Notes under the pieces: model-generated
Seen by the model: the letters and a program-made list of their open reading frames with translations, nothing else
What the model was told of the DNA's origin: nothing
Databases searched by the model: none
From: Antrihabitans stalactiti
GTDB lineage: Bacteria > Actinomycetota > Actinomycetes > Mycobacteriales > Mycobacteriaceae
Reading direction: 5' to 3'
Assembly: GCF_012932915.1 (NCBI RefSeq)
Contig: NZ_VCQU01000001.1
Span: forward strand, 1 to 64,000
Length of the DNA: 64,000 nucleotides
In this document: positions 26,121-35,810 of the stretch, piece after piece
Numbering within the stretch: the first letter of the stretch is position 1
How the letters are laid out: the number at the start of each line of letters is the position of its first letter
Position numbers and translations under genes: made by a program

Positions 26121-29100
26121 GTGGCGAGTGATGCCGATGTGGCAGTCCAACGTTCACGCCAGGTCAAGAGTGCGGTCGACACGTGGCGCGGACAACTCAT
26201 CGACCTCAGCTGGCGAAACCAGCTGCTCTTCTACCGTGACCTGCGCTTCGGCACCCTCGATTTCGCCGACGCCGACTACCTTGCGGTCGAGGCGCTGTTC
26301 GCCAAACGGGCGGTCCGGCTGTCGCGGTTGTATCGAAAGACCCTGCTTCCTGATCGGATGAAACGCGTCCGCGCCATCCGGAACAAGGCGCGCGAGGCAT
26401 CCGAAGAGCGTGGTATCGCCATTTGCTTTGTCGCGCTCGGCATCTGCACGTGGCGCAACGCCCAGGGTGCTGCGACACCCGCCGCGCCGGTCCTGCTGCA
26501 CGAAGCTGTCATCGATGCGACCGGCGCCGCCGAAGACGATTTCGAGCTGTCCCTCACCGGCGATTCAGTGGTGAACCCAGCGTTGTTGCACCTGCTGGCG
26601 GAGCAGTTCAGAGTCGATGTCGACGGTGACGAGTTGGTGTCGTCGATGGAGGGCACCGTCGTCGACCCGCAAACCGTCTACGACCGTCTGACTGCCAAAT
26701 GTGCTGCCATTCCAGGGTTCTCGATCGCCAACCGTCGGGTTCTCGGCACGTTCTCGTACACGAAGCTGCCCATGGTCGAAGACCTTGCAGCGAACGTCGA
26801 GGCTCTGACGCGTCACGACGTCGTCGCTGCTATCGCGGGGCATCAGCCTGCCGCTCTCGCACTCGCCACAGCGGGTGCCGACGTGGCGATGACCGATCCG
26901 GACCTGCACCCCCCGAGTGACGAATTTCTTGTGCTGGATGCGGATTCGTCGCAGAGTTATGCGATCAACGCAGCTGCGGCAGGCCAGTCGATGGTCATTT
27001 CGGGACCGCCCGGTACGGGCAAGAGCCAAACGATCGCGAACATGATCACGACACTCGTGGCGCGGGGCGAAAGCGTCTTGTTCGTCGCGGAGAAGCGCGC
27101 GGCCATCTCGGCTGTGCTCGACCGGCTCACCAAGCTCGGACTTGGCGACCTCGTCTTCGACGTTCACGACGGCGGCGGTTCTCGAGCAGCGCTGATCCAG
27201 ACGCTGACCAGCGGACTTCGGGCCGACCCCGACGCGCGCGGTCCGGACGACACGGTCCTGCTCGAACGCCTGGCAGTCCGTCGGGATCAGCTCAACGCCC
27301 ACGACGCCGCGATGAACCGATCCCGCGAACCCTGGTCGTTGAGTGTGTTTCAGGTGCAGAGCGCGCTGCTGGGTCTGACGGCGCGATTCGGCACGGCGGC
27401 AGAGAGTTCGGTGCGTCTCGGCGGCGCGGAAGTTGCCGCACTCGACGCGGCGACGATGCGACGAGTGCGCGAAGAGCTCACCGAATACGCAGGGCTCGGC
27501 GGTCTCACGTCGAGCTTCTCCGACAGCCCGTGGGTCGGCGCGGTCATCACGACCGCACCCCAGGCGGAAGAAGCACTGATCATCGCGGCGCGGCTGCACA
27601 CCAAGGCAGCACCGGAGACGTGGCGCGCGCTCGACGAAATCGGTGCGCAGACCGGCCTGGTCGGCCCGAAAACCCTTGCGGGGTGGGCGGTCCGGCTGTC
27701 GCTGCTCGAGGCGGTCGGCGATGTTGCGAGCAAGCTCGACCCGTCGGTGTTCGACGCTCCGTTGGAGAATCTGATCGCAGCGACCGCTCCCCGGACGTTA
27801 CGCAGCGAAACCCGCACCGCCGCGCGGAAACTGTGGATCGGCACCGAGAAACCGAAGCTCAAGCAGCTGAATGCCGTGTTACGCAAGGCACTCGAAGTCC
27901 GCGAAGCCTGGACCGAGTCCGCCGTCGACGGCGGTGCACCGCGGGTACCGGCGAGCCTGCCAGGTATCAGCGCGCGCCTGCAACGGTTGACCGCTGACCT
28001 CACTGCGCTCGGCGCCCAACTGCCCTGGATCGACTTCGCCGCCATGCCGCGACCGCAGTTGCTGCAAACACTGGAAGCGCTCGCGCGCGACGAGCGCGGC
28101 CTGCGCAAACTCCCCCGCATCAACGAACTTGCGGCGACCTTCGCCCGCTTGGGCCTCGATCCGCTGCTGACCGAAATGCGATCCCGTAGAGTCGATCCCG
28201 AGCTCGCCGCCGCGATGTTCGAAACCTGTTGGTACCGCTCGGTGCTGGACCGGATCGCGTTCGACGACCCGGTGATCGCCAACTTCGACGGCGTACTCCA
28301 CGACGGTCACACCGAAGAATTCCGTTCGGTCGACGCCGAACACATTCGACGCACCCGCGATCGTGTGCTGAGCGCCGTCGCGGACCGGCTCACCGCGGTC
28401 GGCGCAGCGAATCCCGAGCAGAGCCGCATCGTCGCCGCACAAGCTGCGCGCAAACGCGGCCACCTGCCCTTGCGCCAATTGTTTTCCGTCGCACCGGATC
28501 TGATGACGGCGCTCAAACCGTGCTGGGCGATGAGCCCGCTGGTGGTGAGCCACATTCTGCCCGGCGACCGGCCCTATTTCGACGTCGTCGTGTTCGACGA
28601 GGCCAGCCAGATCGTGCCCGCCGACGCGATTGCGGCCATCTCCCGGGCACGCCGCGTCATCGTCGCGGGCGACCGTAAACAGTTGCCGCCCACGCAATTC
28701 TTTGCCGTCGATGCCGACGACAAGGGCGAGCACGTCGTCAACGACGACGGCAGCATAAACCTCGCGCTCACCACCGGTTTCGAATCGATCCTCGACGTCC
28801 TGACAGCGGCGTTGCGCAGCGACCGAACGCGGTCGCTGACGTGGCATTACCGCAGCCGCGACGAACGGTTGATCGCCTTCTCCAATGCGTGGGTGTACGA
28901 CAACTCACTCACGACATTTCCTGGTGTCGCAGGCGGAAATTGCCTGTCCCTGGACCTGGTTCGGCAACCACGGAACCAGTCGGCGGAGGAAGAAAGCACG
29001 AATGCCGAGGTGGACCGCGTCGTCGCGAAGGTGCTCGACCACGCAGCGAATCGGCCTGGCGAGTCGTTGGGCGTCATCACCATGGGCATCAATCACATGG

Positions 29101-30035
29101 AGCGGATCGACCGCCGGCTGCGTGAACGGCTGCGCGCCAAGCCTCGACTGCGCGAATTCTTCGACGAATCGACTACGGGCGAACCCTTTTTCGTCAAGAA
29201 CCTCGAACGCGTGCAGGGGGACGAGCGCGACTCGATCATCCTGTCGATCGGCTACGCCAAACGTCCCGACGGAACGTTGAGTCACAACTTCGGACCGCTC
29301 AACCAAGAGGGCGGCCATCGTCGCCTCAATGTCGCAATCACACGAGCGCGCAGCCGAATGACGATCGTCAGCTCCTTCAGCCATCGTGACATGGATCCCG
29401 AGCGGTCGACTGCGCCCGGCGTCGCGATGTTGCGCGCCTATCTGCACTACGCGGCAAGCCGTGGCGAGGTCCTCGGCGAAGCCGTCGGCAGGCCGGCGCT
29501 CACCCCGTTCGACATTTCGGTCCGTGATCGTCTGGTCGCCGCGGGTATTCCGGTCGTCGCGAAATACGGCGTCGCCGGGCACTGGATCGATTTCGCGGCG
29601 TCCCATCCCGACGATCTCACGCGCATGGTGCTGGCGATCGAAGTCGACGGTCCGAGCTATCACTCCGCCCCCACCGCCCGCGACCGCGACCGGCTGCGGC
29701 AAGAGCAACTCGGGCGACTCGGGTGGTCGTTTCACCGAATTTGGGCGACCGACTGGTTCAACGATTCCGCAGGCTGCATTGCCAGAGCCCAGGCTGCGTA
29801 CTACCGCGCAATCGCAGTCGATCCGAGTGCGATCCCGGTCGAGCCGGGCCGCCCGATCACCGAGTACCGCGACGGCGAGTTGGTGGCGTTGTTGCAATGG
29901 ATGACGGCCGATCGCAGGCTGCCCGACGACGACGATCTCTACCGCGAGTTCATGGCGGTCCTCGGCTTCGCGAAATCGGGCACCCGCATCCGCGCCAGGT
30001 TCGACCGCGCGCTCGGATTCGCGCGGCTGAGGTAA
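26121..30035 (+). CDS. DUF4011-type SF1 helicase with PD-(D/E)XK nuclease end
   Basis: 1304 residues. DUF4011-like N-terminus (RGQLIDLSWRNQLLFYRDLR). Helicase motifs of the Upf1/DNA2-like superfamily 1: Walker A GPPGTGKSQT near residue 294, Walker B VVVFDEASQIVP near 825, GDRKQLPPTQFF, LTWHYRSRDERLI, and RRLNVAITRARSRM. The C-terminus (about 1130-1230) has IEVDGPSYHSAPTARDRDR followed by LGWSFHRIWATDWF, the REase_MTES_1575/Vsr-like nuclease pattern. It would unwind and cut nucleic acid; related helicase-nucleases occur in repair and in phage defence. GTG at 26121 starts it, 27 bases after the previous gene. Confidence 0.88.
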   Translation: MASDADVAVQRSRQVKSAVDTWRGQLIDLSWRNQLLFYRDLRFGTLDFADADYLAVEALFAKRAVRLSRLYRKTLLPDRMKRVRAIRNKAREASEERGIAICFVALGICTWRNAQGAATPAAPVLLHEAVIDATGAAEDDFELSLTGDSVVNPALLHLLAEQFRVDVDGDELVSSMEGTVVDPQTVYDRLTAKCAAIPGFSIANRRVLGTFSYTKLPMVEDLAANVEALTRHDVVAAIAGHQPAALALATAGADVAMTDPDLHPPSDEFLVLDADSSQSYAINAAAAGQSMVISGPPGTGKSQTIANMITTLVARGESVLFVAEKRAAISAVLDRLTKLGLGDLVFDVHDGGGSRAALIQTLTSGLRADPDARGPDDTVLLERLAVRRDQLNAHDAAMNRSREPWSLSVFQVQSALLGLTARFGTAAESSVRLGGAEVAALDAATMRRVREELTEYAGLGGLTSSFSDSPWVGAVITTAPQAEEALIIAARLHTKAAPETWRALDEIGAQTGLVGPKTLAGWAVRLSLLEAVGDVASKLDPSVFDAPLENLIAATAPRTLRSETRTAARKLWIGTEKPKLKQLNAVLRKALEVREAWTESAVDGGAPRVPASLPGISARLQRLTADLTALGAQLPWIDFAAMPRPQLLQTLEALARDERGLRKLPRINELAATFARLGLDPLLTEMRSRRVDPELAAAMFETCWYRSVLDRIAFDDPVIANFDGVLHDGHTEEFRSVDAEHIRRTRDRVLSAVADRLTAVGAANPEQSRIVAAQAARKRGHLPLRQLFSVAPDLMTALKPCWAMSPLVVSHILPGDRPYFDVVVFDEASQIVPADAIAAISRARRVIVAGDRKQLPPTQFFAVDADDKGEHVVNDDGSINLALTTGFESILDVLTAALRSDRTRSLTWHYRSRDERLIAFSNAWVYDNSLTTFPGVAGGNCLSLDLVRQPRNQSAEEESTNAEVDRVVAKVLDHAANRPGESLGVITMGINHMERIDRRLRERLRAKPRLREFFDESTTGEPFFVKNLERVQGDERDSIILSIGYAKRPDGTLSHNFGPLNQEGGHRRLNVAITRARSRMTIVSSFSHRDMDPERSTAPGVAMLRAYLHYAASRGEVLGEAVGRPALTPFDISVRDRLVAAGIPVVAKYGVAGHWIDFAASHPDDLTRMVLAIEVDGPSYHSAPTARDRDRLRQEQLGRLGWSFHRIWATDWFNDSAGCIARAQAAYYRAIAVDPSAIPVEPGRPITEYRDGELVALLQWMTADRRLPDDDDLYREFMAVLGFAKSGTRIRARFDRALGFARLR

Positions 30036-30114
30036 ATCTGTCGCTTCTTCGAGCAACTGTCACCACGGCGATGCACAATCTGTACATCGGATGAATGCCG
30101 GATGAACGGTTGGT

Positions 30115-31443
30115 GTGTTGTCAGTCGACTCGGCTCAAAAGCGGGCCGCGCAGTGGGAGAAACGGCGCGAGCATCTTGGTGGCGCCCTCTGGGTTTTCCC
30201 GGTGAGTTTCATGGTCATCGCGCTGGTCAGCGGCACGGTGTTCTCGCTCGTGAAAATACCGCCCGATTCGTGGCTTTCGCCGGTGTTGTTCAAAGGCTCG
30301 CCGGACGAGGCTCGGCGCCTCCTGCTCACGGTCGCGACCTCCATCGTCGGGATCTTCGCGCTGGTCGTGGGCCTGACGATGGTGGCCCTGCAAATGGCGA
30401 CGAACCGCTACTCCCCTCGGTTGCTGCGCAACTTCTTGCGTGACCGGCCAACGCAATTCGTGCTCGGCGTCTTCGTCGGCGGCTTCACCTACAACGCCGC
30501 GGGGCTGTACACCGTCGGGATCGAACCGGGCGAGTATCAGCGGCTCGCGGTGACTGCCGGCCTCGCGTCGCTGTTCGCATGCATCGGGGCGTTGATCTAC
30601 TACGTCGACCACATGGTCCACTCGATCCAGATCGACACCGTCCTCAGGAAGATCGGCTCCATCACGACCCGCACGATCGCCATGGAGCCGCCCGGAATCG
30701 GCGGGAATTCCGGCGAACCGATCGAGCCGTCGCTGGAAACTCCCCCGGAGAGCGCAGTGCAAATCGATGCACTGGCCTGCGGGTACGTGCAGTTCGTGCA
30801 CCCCGAACTGATCCTGCCGGTGGCAACGGCCCAGAACCTCACCATTCGCGTCGCGGTGGCAGCAGGCGACCACCTCGTGTCCGGGCTGCCACTGGCGTGG
30901 GCGTGGTCGAACGAGGCGGGTCGGGCGGTCGACGCCGAGTTGCTGTCGTCGACTATTCATCGAGCCGTGAGCGTCGGATTCGAGCGGACAATGCGGCAGG
31001 ACGTCGCAGTCGGCATGGAGCAGATCGTCGACATCGCATTGCTCTCGATGCACAACTTCGACTTCCATACGGCGGTCCAGTCGACGAATGAATTGGCGGT
31101 CATTCTGGCGAAACTGGGCACGAAGCCGCTCGGAACCGAGACCTACGCCGACGCCGAGGGGACGGTCCGGGTGGTCGTTCCTGCCAAACGGTTCGAGGAT
31201 TACGTCGATCTGGCGGTCGGGCAGATTCGCCGCCGCGGCGCCAACGAACCCGTCGTCCTGAGCGCCTTGGCTGGAATGCTGCGAAACCTCGGCACACTCG
31301 TCACCACCGACGACCGGCGCGCGTGTGTCGCCGAGCAGATCCAAGGAGTTCTCGCAGCGGCACATCGATCCGTTCCGGACTCGGCGGATGTGCTGCGGGT
31401 CCAAACTGAAGCTGATACTGCGATGCGACCGATCGCGGTGTGA
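30115..31443 (+). CDS. DUF2254 membrane protein
   Basis: 442 residues. Four membrane segments in the first 180 residues (WVFPVSFMVIALVSGTVFSL; SIVGIFALVVGLTMVALQM; QFVLGVFVGGFTYNAAGLY; GLASLFACIGALIYYVDHM) and a long cytoplasmic part. TNRYSPRLLRNFLRDRPTQ is the DUF2254 hallmark. Function unknown; the family is common and chromosomal. GTG at 30115 is used, 79 bases after the helicase gene. Confidence 0.85.
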   Translation: MLSVDSAQKRAAQWEKRREHLGGALWVFPVSFMVIALVSGTVFSLVKIPPDSWLSPVLFKGSPDEARRLLLTVATSIVGIFALVVGLTMVALQMATNRYSPRLLRNFLRDRPTQFVLGVFVGGFTYNAAGLYTVGIEPGEYQRLAVTAGLASLFACIGALIYYVDHMVHSIQIDTVLRKIGSITTRTIAMEPPGIGGNSGEPIEPSLETPPESAVQIDALACGYVQFVHPELILPVATAQNLTIRVAVAAGDHLVSGLPLAWAWSNEAGRAVDAELLSSTIHRAVSVGFERTMRQDVAVGMEQIVDIALLSMHNFDFHTAVQSTNELAVILAKLGTKPLGTETYADAEGTVRVVVPAKRFEDYVDLAVGQIRRRGANEPVVLSALAGMLRNLGTLVTTDDRRACVAEQIQGVLAAAHRSVPDSADVLRVQTEADTAMRPIAV

Positions 31444-31477
31444 CGTAGCTCGTTCCTGGAACCGAAGGCGGTTATGC

Positions 31478-32275
31478 ATGACCGAGACGAAGCCGAACAC
31501 CCGACTCGACAACCTCGACCTGACGTTGAAACTGTCGAAATCGGAAGAGAAGAAGCGCCTCAAAGCCGGGCAGGCCCGCCTCCTCCATCTTCGACTCGCA
31601 CTGGGTGGTCAACTGGATCCGGACGGCACGCTCGGACCGCCGCTGTGCGTTGTGCTGGAGGGCAGCGACGCCGCAGGCAAGGGCGGCGCGATCAAACGCC
31701 TGGTCGCCCCACTCGATGCTCGCCACGTGCGCGTCGTGCAGTTTGCGGCGCCGACCCACGACGAGAAGCGGCACCACTTCCTGTGGCGATTCTGGCGGTG
31801 GCTCCCCGGGTGGGGCGGGATGGCGGTGTTCGACAGGTCTTGGTACGGCCGTGTTCTCGTCGAACGGGTCGAAGGTTTCGCTACCGACGAGCAGTGGCAA
31901 CGCGCATACAACGAGATCGTCGAATTCGAACAGACCTTGGCGGCCGAAGGCATGATCATCGTCAAGTTCTGGCTCAATGTCTCACCGGACGAGCAGTTGA
32001 AGCGATTCAAGGCGCGTGAGGCCGATCCGTTGAAGAACTGGAAACTGACCGCCGAGGATTGGCGAAACCGCGAGAAGCGCGACCTGTACGACGCCGCTGT
32101 CGAAGAGATGCTGGAACGCACCGACCACCCCGCAGGTCCGTGGGTCCTGGTCGAGGCCGACGACAAACGTTGGGCGAGAGTGAAAGTCATCGACTCGGTC
32201 GTCGAGGCGATGGAGCGCGGGATGGCCGAACGCGGATTGACAGTGCCCGACCAGCCGACGAAAGCGAAAAGCTAG
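31478..32275 (+). CDS. ppk2: Polyphosphate kinase 2
   Basis: 265 residues of the PPK2 family, which transfers phosphate between polyphosphate and nucleotides (NDP to NTP or NMP to NDP). Walker A GSDAAGKGG at residues 62-70, lid-type arginines and Walker B FDRSWYGR (Asp119) are all present. The one-domain length fits class I or III; which nucleotide is used cannot be told. ATG at 31478 follows AAGG; the frame is open further upstream within the previous gene. Confidence 0.92.
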   Translation: MTETKPNTRLDNLDLTLKLSKSEEKKRLKAGQARLLHLRLALGGQLDPDGTLGPPLCVVLEGSDAAGKGGAIKRLVAPLDARHVRVVQFAAPTHDEKRHHFLWRFWRWLPGWGGMAVFDRSWYGRVLVERVEGFATDEQWQRAYNEIVEFEQTLAAEGMIIVKFWLNVSPDEQLKRFKAREADPLKNWKLTAEDWRNREKRDLYDAAVEEMLERTDHPAGPWVLVEADDKRWARVKVIDSVVEAMERGMAERGLTVPDQPTKAKS

Positions 32276-32315
32276 GTTCCCCCGAGTGTCGGACCACTGA
32301 CCTACGATCGATCTT

Positions 32316-33395
32316 GTGGACCTCCCCGTGATGCCCCCTGTCAAGCCGATGCTCGCCAAAGCCAGCCCTGAAGTGCCGCGCGGTCCGGGCTTCAGTTACG
32401 AGCCGAAGTGGGACGGCTTCCGTTGCATCGTGTTCCGCGACGGGGACGAGATCGAGCTCGGCTCGCGCAACGATCGCCCATTGACGCGGTACTTTCCGGA
32501 GCTCGTCGAGCTGCTGCGGGAGGCGCTGCCGGAGCGTTGTGTCGTCGACGGCGAGATCGTGATCGTCACCGACAACGGCCTCGATTTCGACACCTTGCAG
32601 CAGCGCCTTCACCCGGCGGATTCGCGAGTTCGCAAGCTGGCCAAAGAGACTCCCGCCAGCTTCGTTGCGTTCGACCTGCTTGCGCTTGGCGATCGCGATC
32701 TCACCCCTGAGCCGTTCAGCGAACGCAGACGCGTGCTGGAGACGATCGTCGACACCAAGCTCGCTCGCGTTCATCTCACGCCCGTCACCGACGACCCCGA
32801 CGTCGCCGTGGATTGGTTCACGCGCTTCGAGGGTGCCGGTTTCGACGGCGTGATGGTGAAGCCGTCCGATTTGGCCTACATGCAGGACAAACGGGTGATG
32901 CTCAAGGTGAAGCACGAGCGCACCGCAGACTGCGTCGTCGCCGGCTTTCGCTGGCACAAGGACGGCGAGGGCGTCGGGTCCCTGCTGCTCGGGCTGTTCG
33001 ACGACGAAGGCAACCTGCACCACGTCGGTGTCGCGAGCAGTTTCACGGCGGCGAAACGCAAGTCACTGGTCACCGAACTGGCGCCGCTGCGCGAGAACGC
33101 CTTGGCGAATCACCCATGGCGAGAATGGGCCGACGCGGCTGCCCAAGCGAAGTCCGAGGGCAAGATGCCCGGTGGCGTCAGCCGCTGGACTGGCACCAAA
33201 GACCTTTCGTGGGAAGCACTTCGAGCGGAGTTGGTCGCCGAAGTTCGGTACGAGCATGTGCAGTCCGGGCGGTTCCGCCACGGCGGCCGGCTCGTACGTT
33301 TCCGCCCCGATCGGCAGCCGGATTCGTGTACCTACGGCCAGCTGGAAGAGGTCGCGCCCGCCGAGTTGGCGACCATCTTCGAGGAAGCGAAATGA
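32316..33395 (+). CDS. ligC: ATP-dependent DNA ligase, LigC type
   Basis: 359 residues. Motif I YEPKWDGFR carries the adenylated Lys31; GSRNDR (motif Ia-like), VVDGEIV (motif III), FDGVMVKP (motif IV) and MLKVKHERTADCVV (motif V) are all present, followed by an OB-fold domain. Lacks LigD's nuclease and polymerase modules. Mycobacterial LigC works in excision repair with a Prim-PolC polymerase, which is the coupled next gene here. Starts at GTG 32316. Confidence 0.92.
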   Translation: MDLPVMPPVKPMLAKASPEVPRGPGFSYEPKWDGFRCIVFRDGDEIELGSRNDRPLTRYFPELVELLREALPERCVVDGEIVIVTDNGLDFDTLQQRLHPADSRVRKLAKETPASFVAFDLLALGDRDLTPEPFSERRRVLETIVDTKLARVHLTPVTDDPDVAVDWFTRFEGAGFDGVMVKPSDLAYMQDKRVMLKVKHERTADCVVAGFRWHKDGEGVGSLLLGLFDDEGNLHHVGVASSFTAAKRKSLVTELAPLRENALANHPWREWADAAAQAKSEGKMPGGVSRWTGTKDLSWEALRAELVAEVRYEHVQSGRFRHGGRLVRFRPDRQPDSCTYGQLEEVAPAELATIFEEAK

Positions 33396-34396
33396 CCGAG
33401 CCGGTCGTCATCGAAGATGGCGGCAATTCCGTCACGGTCACCAGTCCGGACAAGATCTTCTTCCCCAAGACCGGTCACACGAAGCTCGACGTGGTCCGGT
33501 ACTACGAGTCCGTGGCCGAACCGCTGCTTGCGGCGCTGGGTGGCAGGCCGTTACTGCTCGAGCGCTACCCCGAAGGGGCAGGCGGTAAGTCGTTCTTTCA
33601 GAAACGGGTGCCGAAGACGGCTCCGTCGTGGCTCGAAACGACTGTGGTCGAGACGCCCAATGGCACCACCAGCGACGCGTTGGTCGCTGCCGATCTCGCC
33701 CACATCGTGTGGGGAGTCAACCAGGGCTGCATCGGTTTTCACGTGTGGCCCTACCACGCAAAAACGCCGGAGTTCGTCGACGAACTCCGCATCGACCTCG
33801 ACCCCTCCCCCGGCATCGACTTCGAACAACTCCGCGAGGGTGCGGTCCTGACGCGGGAACTGTTGGACGAGCTGGGCATTCAGAGTCACATCAAGACGTC
33901 GGGTTCGCGCGGTCTGCACATTTACGCGACGCTGCAACCGAATTGGGATGGCTTCGAGGTCCGGGCTGCGGCGGTCGCACTGGCGCGCGAACTCGAACGT
34001 CGGCATCCGACGAAAATGACCGCCGCCTGGTGGAAGGAAGAGCGCGGCTCACGGGTGTTCGTCGACTTCAACCAGAACGCTCCGCACAAAACGGTTTTCG
34101 GCGCGTGGTGCGTCCGGCCGAAGGTCAACCCCCAAGTCTCGATGCCGATCAGTTGGGACGAACTAGCAGACGTCGTGCCCGAGGAACTTACTATCACCAC
34201 AGTCCCCGACCGCGTCGCCAAGCTGGGCGACCCCTGGGCCGGTATCGCCGACAACCCCCAGTCGATCGCAAAGCTTCTGGAGATGTCGGAACGCGACATG
34301 GCCAACGGCATGATGGACGCCCCCTGGCCGCCCGTGTACCCCAAAATGCCTAACGAACCTCCCCGCGTCGCCCCCAGTCGGGCGAAGAAAACCTGA
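33392..34396 (+). CDS. primC: LigD-type primase-polymerase (Prim-PolC)
   Basis: 334 residues of the archaeo-eukaryotic primase superfamily as found in the LigD polymerase domain. SPDKIFFPKTGHTKLDVVRYY at the N-terminus, the catalytic DLDPSPG motif (two aspartates), KTSGSRGLHIY and EERGSRVFVDFNQN are characteristic. Stand-alone homologue beside LigC as in mycobacteria, where it fills short gaps with ribonucleotides during base-excision repair. ATGA overlap (33392-33395) with ligC shows coupling. Its stop codon lies within the outer arm of the hairpin at 34393-34456. Confidence 0.92.
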   Translation: MTEPVVIEDGGNSVTVTSPDKIFFPKTGHTKLDVVRYYESVAEPLLAALGGRPLLLERYPEGAGGKSFFQKRVPKTAPSWLETTVVETPNGTTSDALVAADLAHIVWGVNQGCIGFHVWPYHAKTPEFVDELRIDLDPSPGIDFEQLREGAVLTRELLDELGIQSHIKTSGSRGLHIYATLQPNWDGFEVRAAAVALARELERRHPTKMTAAWWKEERGSRVFVDFNQNAPHKTVFGAWCVRPKVNPQVSMPISWDELADVVPEELTITTVPDRVAKLGDPWAGIADNPQSIAKLLEMSERDMANGMMDAPWPPVYPKMPNEPPRVAPSRAKKT

Positions 34397-34456
34397 TGCT
34401 CGTGAGTCTTTTTGGAGTCCCTGGACTCCAAAAAGACTCACGAGGGCGAGCATCAG
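34393..34456. terminator. Long perfect hairpin between convergent genes
   Basis: A 22-base perfect inverted repeat (34399-34420 and 34423-34444, only two bases between the arms), containing T5 and A5 tracts and the inner stem GGAGTCC/GGACTCC. Outer arms CTGATGCT (34393-34400) and AGCATCAG (34449-34456) continue it after a small bulge. Both gene stop codons fall within these outer arms. Position between convergent genes suggests a bidirectional terminator, though no U-run follows the stem. Confidence 0.6.
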
Positions 34457-35787
34457 TTGGCCAGGAGGGCGAAGATTCCCTTGCCGATCGACGCTGCGTC
34501 AAGCTCGTCCAGTGGGTGGTCGCCGTCTTCAGCCATCACGACGACAACGAATACGCGCCCGTCCTTGCGATGCGCGAGCCAGCTCAACGTCAACACACCC
34601 GGCTCGCTGCCACCCTTGAAGCTGACCGACGGCCAGGTCTCTTTGTCGAGCGGGATGCCGGGGTTGATGCCGAGAATGTTCGTGAGCTGCAACGGATCCA
34701 GCGATTCATGCGCTTTCGCCAACTCCTCGGGCGATGCGAACCACTCCACGGTCTCGGGCGCGACAGGAACCTTCGGGTCGACCGCCGATATGTCCGGCAA
34801 CGGATCATTGCGGTGTTCGGCCAGCAGTTCGCGGCGCCGATCGACCGAACCGGTGGCGTACTCGTCACGAACCGACGCAGGGACTCCCCATTTCAGAATG
34901 AAGAGCTCACGAGTCGTCAGCAGCGGCAAGGTGCGTTGTTGCGAACTCGGCGACATCCCCATTTCCGTGAACATGGCTTCGACAGCAGGCTTGCCGACGC
35001 GATCGATGAGTATGTCGGTGGCGGTGTTGTCGGAGATGGAGATCATCTTCTCCGCCGCCTCAGTCACGGTCACGGTCGAATTGTCGGCCCGTTCCTGCAG
35101 CTCCCCCGACGGCAGACTCTTCAGATCGGGCCGAATGGTGAGCGTGTCGGTCCACGAGAGCGTGCCATCCCGGACCGCCTTCGCCACAGCGCCGAGCACA
35201 TACAGCTTGAAAGCCGACCCCAAGGGTCCTGCATCGCCGGCATTGCTCGACCGCACCGGCTTGTCCGCCCCGACCTCTGCCGCGAGGAACGCAGTCGTCG
35301 GTGCAAGCTCCGCCAAACGTTGGTCGACCTCGTCCCACGTCGTCGGCGAGGCAGGCAGCTCGGCTGGACGGAACAGAAGCCCGGTGATCAGATGCGACGT
35401 CGGGTCGACCGTGATGCTCACCCGGAACTGGGTCTCGTCCTTGGTTTTCACGATGGCGTCGAGGCTGGTGTCTTCGGACTTGGTGACCTTCACGATCGTG
35501 GTGTCCGGCCCACCCTGCAACACTTCGCGAAGTTTGTCCGGTGCAATTGCCGCGAGGGCGTCGGCAGAAAAGTGTTGCCGCAGTTCGTCATCGGTGGCGG
35601 TGCCCCCGTGCTGCAGTGCCCAGGTCAACTGCGTCCCGGCCGGGGTATCCGGCAATGCTTCGGCGGTGGTCGTGGCCGCCGTGGTCGTAGTTGTCGGCGT
35701 TGTCGTTGTGTCTGCGCAACCGCTGGTCAGAGCCGAAACCACCGCGAAAACGACGACGAACTTCCCCAAGGGCCCCAGCGTCGGCAT
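34453..35787 (-). CDS. LpqF-like lipoprotein with beta-lactamase fold
   Basis: 444 residues. Signal segment ending in LTSGC (Cys24, slightly atypical lipobox), a Thr-rich linker, an N-terminal domain (about 45-150) and a serine beta-lactamase-type domain with SxxK (Ser191-Lys194, GSAFKLY), SDN (252-254) and KGG in SFKGGSEPG near the end. This combination matches the Cpe/LpqF family related to clavulanate ORF12; whether it hydrolyses an ester or a beta-lactam is unknown. ATG 35787 chosen as it gives the signal peptide. Confidence 0.85.
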   Translation of the reverse strand: MPTLGPLGKFVVVFAVVSALTSGCADTTTTPTTTTTAATTTAEALPDTPAGTQLTWALQHGGTATDDELRQHFSADALAAIAPDKLREVLQGGPDTTIVKVTKSEDTSLDAIVKTKDETQFRVSITVDPTSHLITGLLFRPAELPASPTTWDEVDQRLAELAPTTAFLAAEVGADKPVRSSNAGDAGPLGSAFKLYVLGAVAKAVRDGTLSWTDTLTIRPDLKSLPSGELQERADNSTVTVTEAAEKMISISDNTATDILIDRVGKPAVEAMFTEMGMSPSSQQRTLPLLTTRELFILKWGVPASVRDEYATGSVDRRRELLAEHRNDPLPDISAVDPKVPVAPETVEWFASPEELAKAHESLDPLQLTNILGINPGIPLDKETWPSVSFKGGSEPGVLTLSWLAHRKDGRVFVVVVMAEDGDHPLDELDAASIGKGIFALLAN

Positions 35788-35810
35788 GCGTCCATCGTAT
35801 GCGTAATCAC

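Noticed and set aside
28905-30056. 383-codon minus-strand frame opposite the helicase end
   Set aside because: The plus strand has consecutive helicase motifs and nuclease residues here; the minus frame has no recognisable feature.
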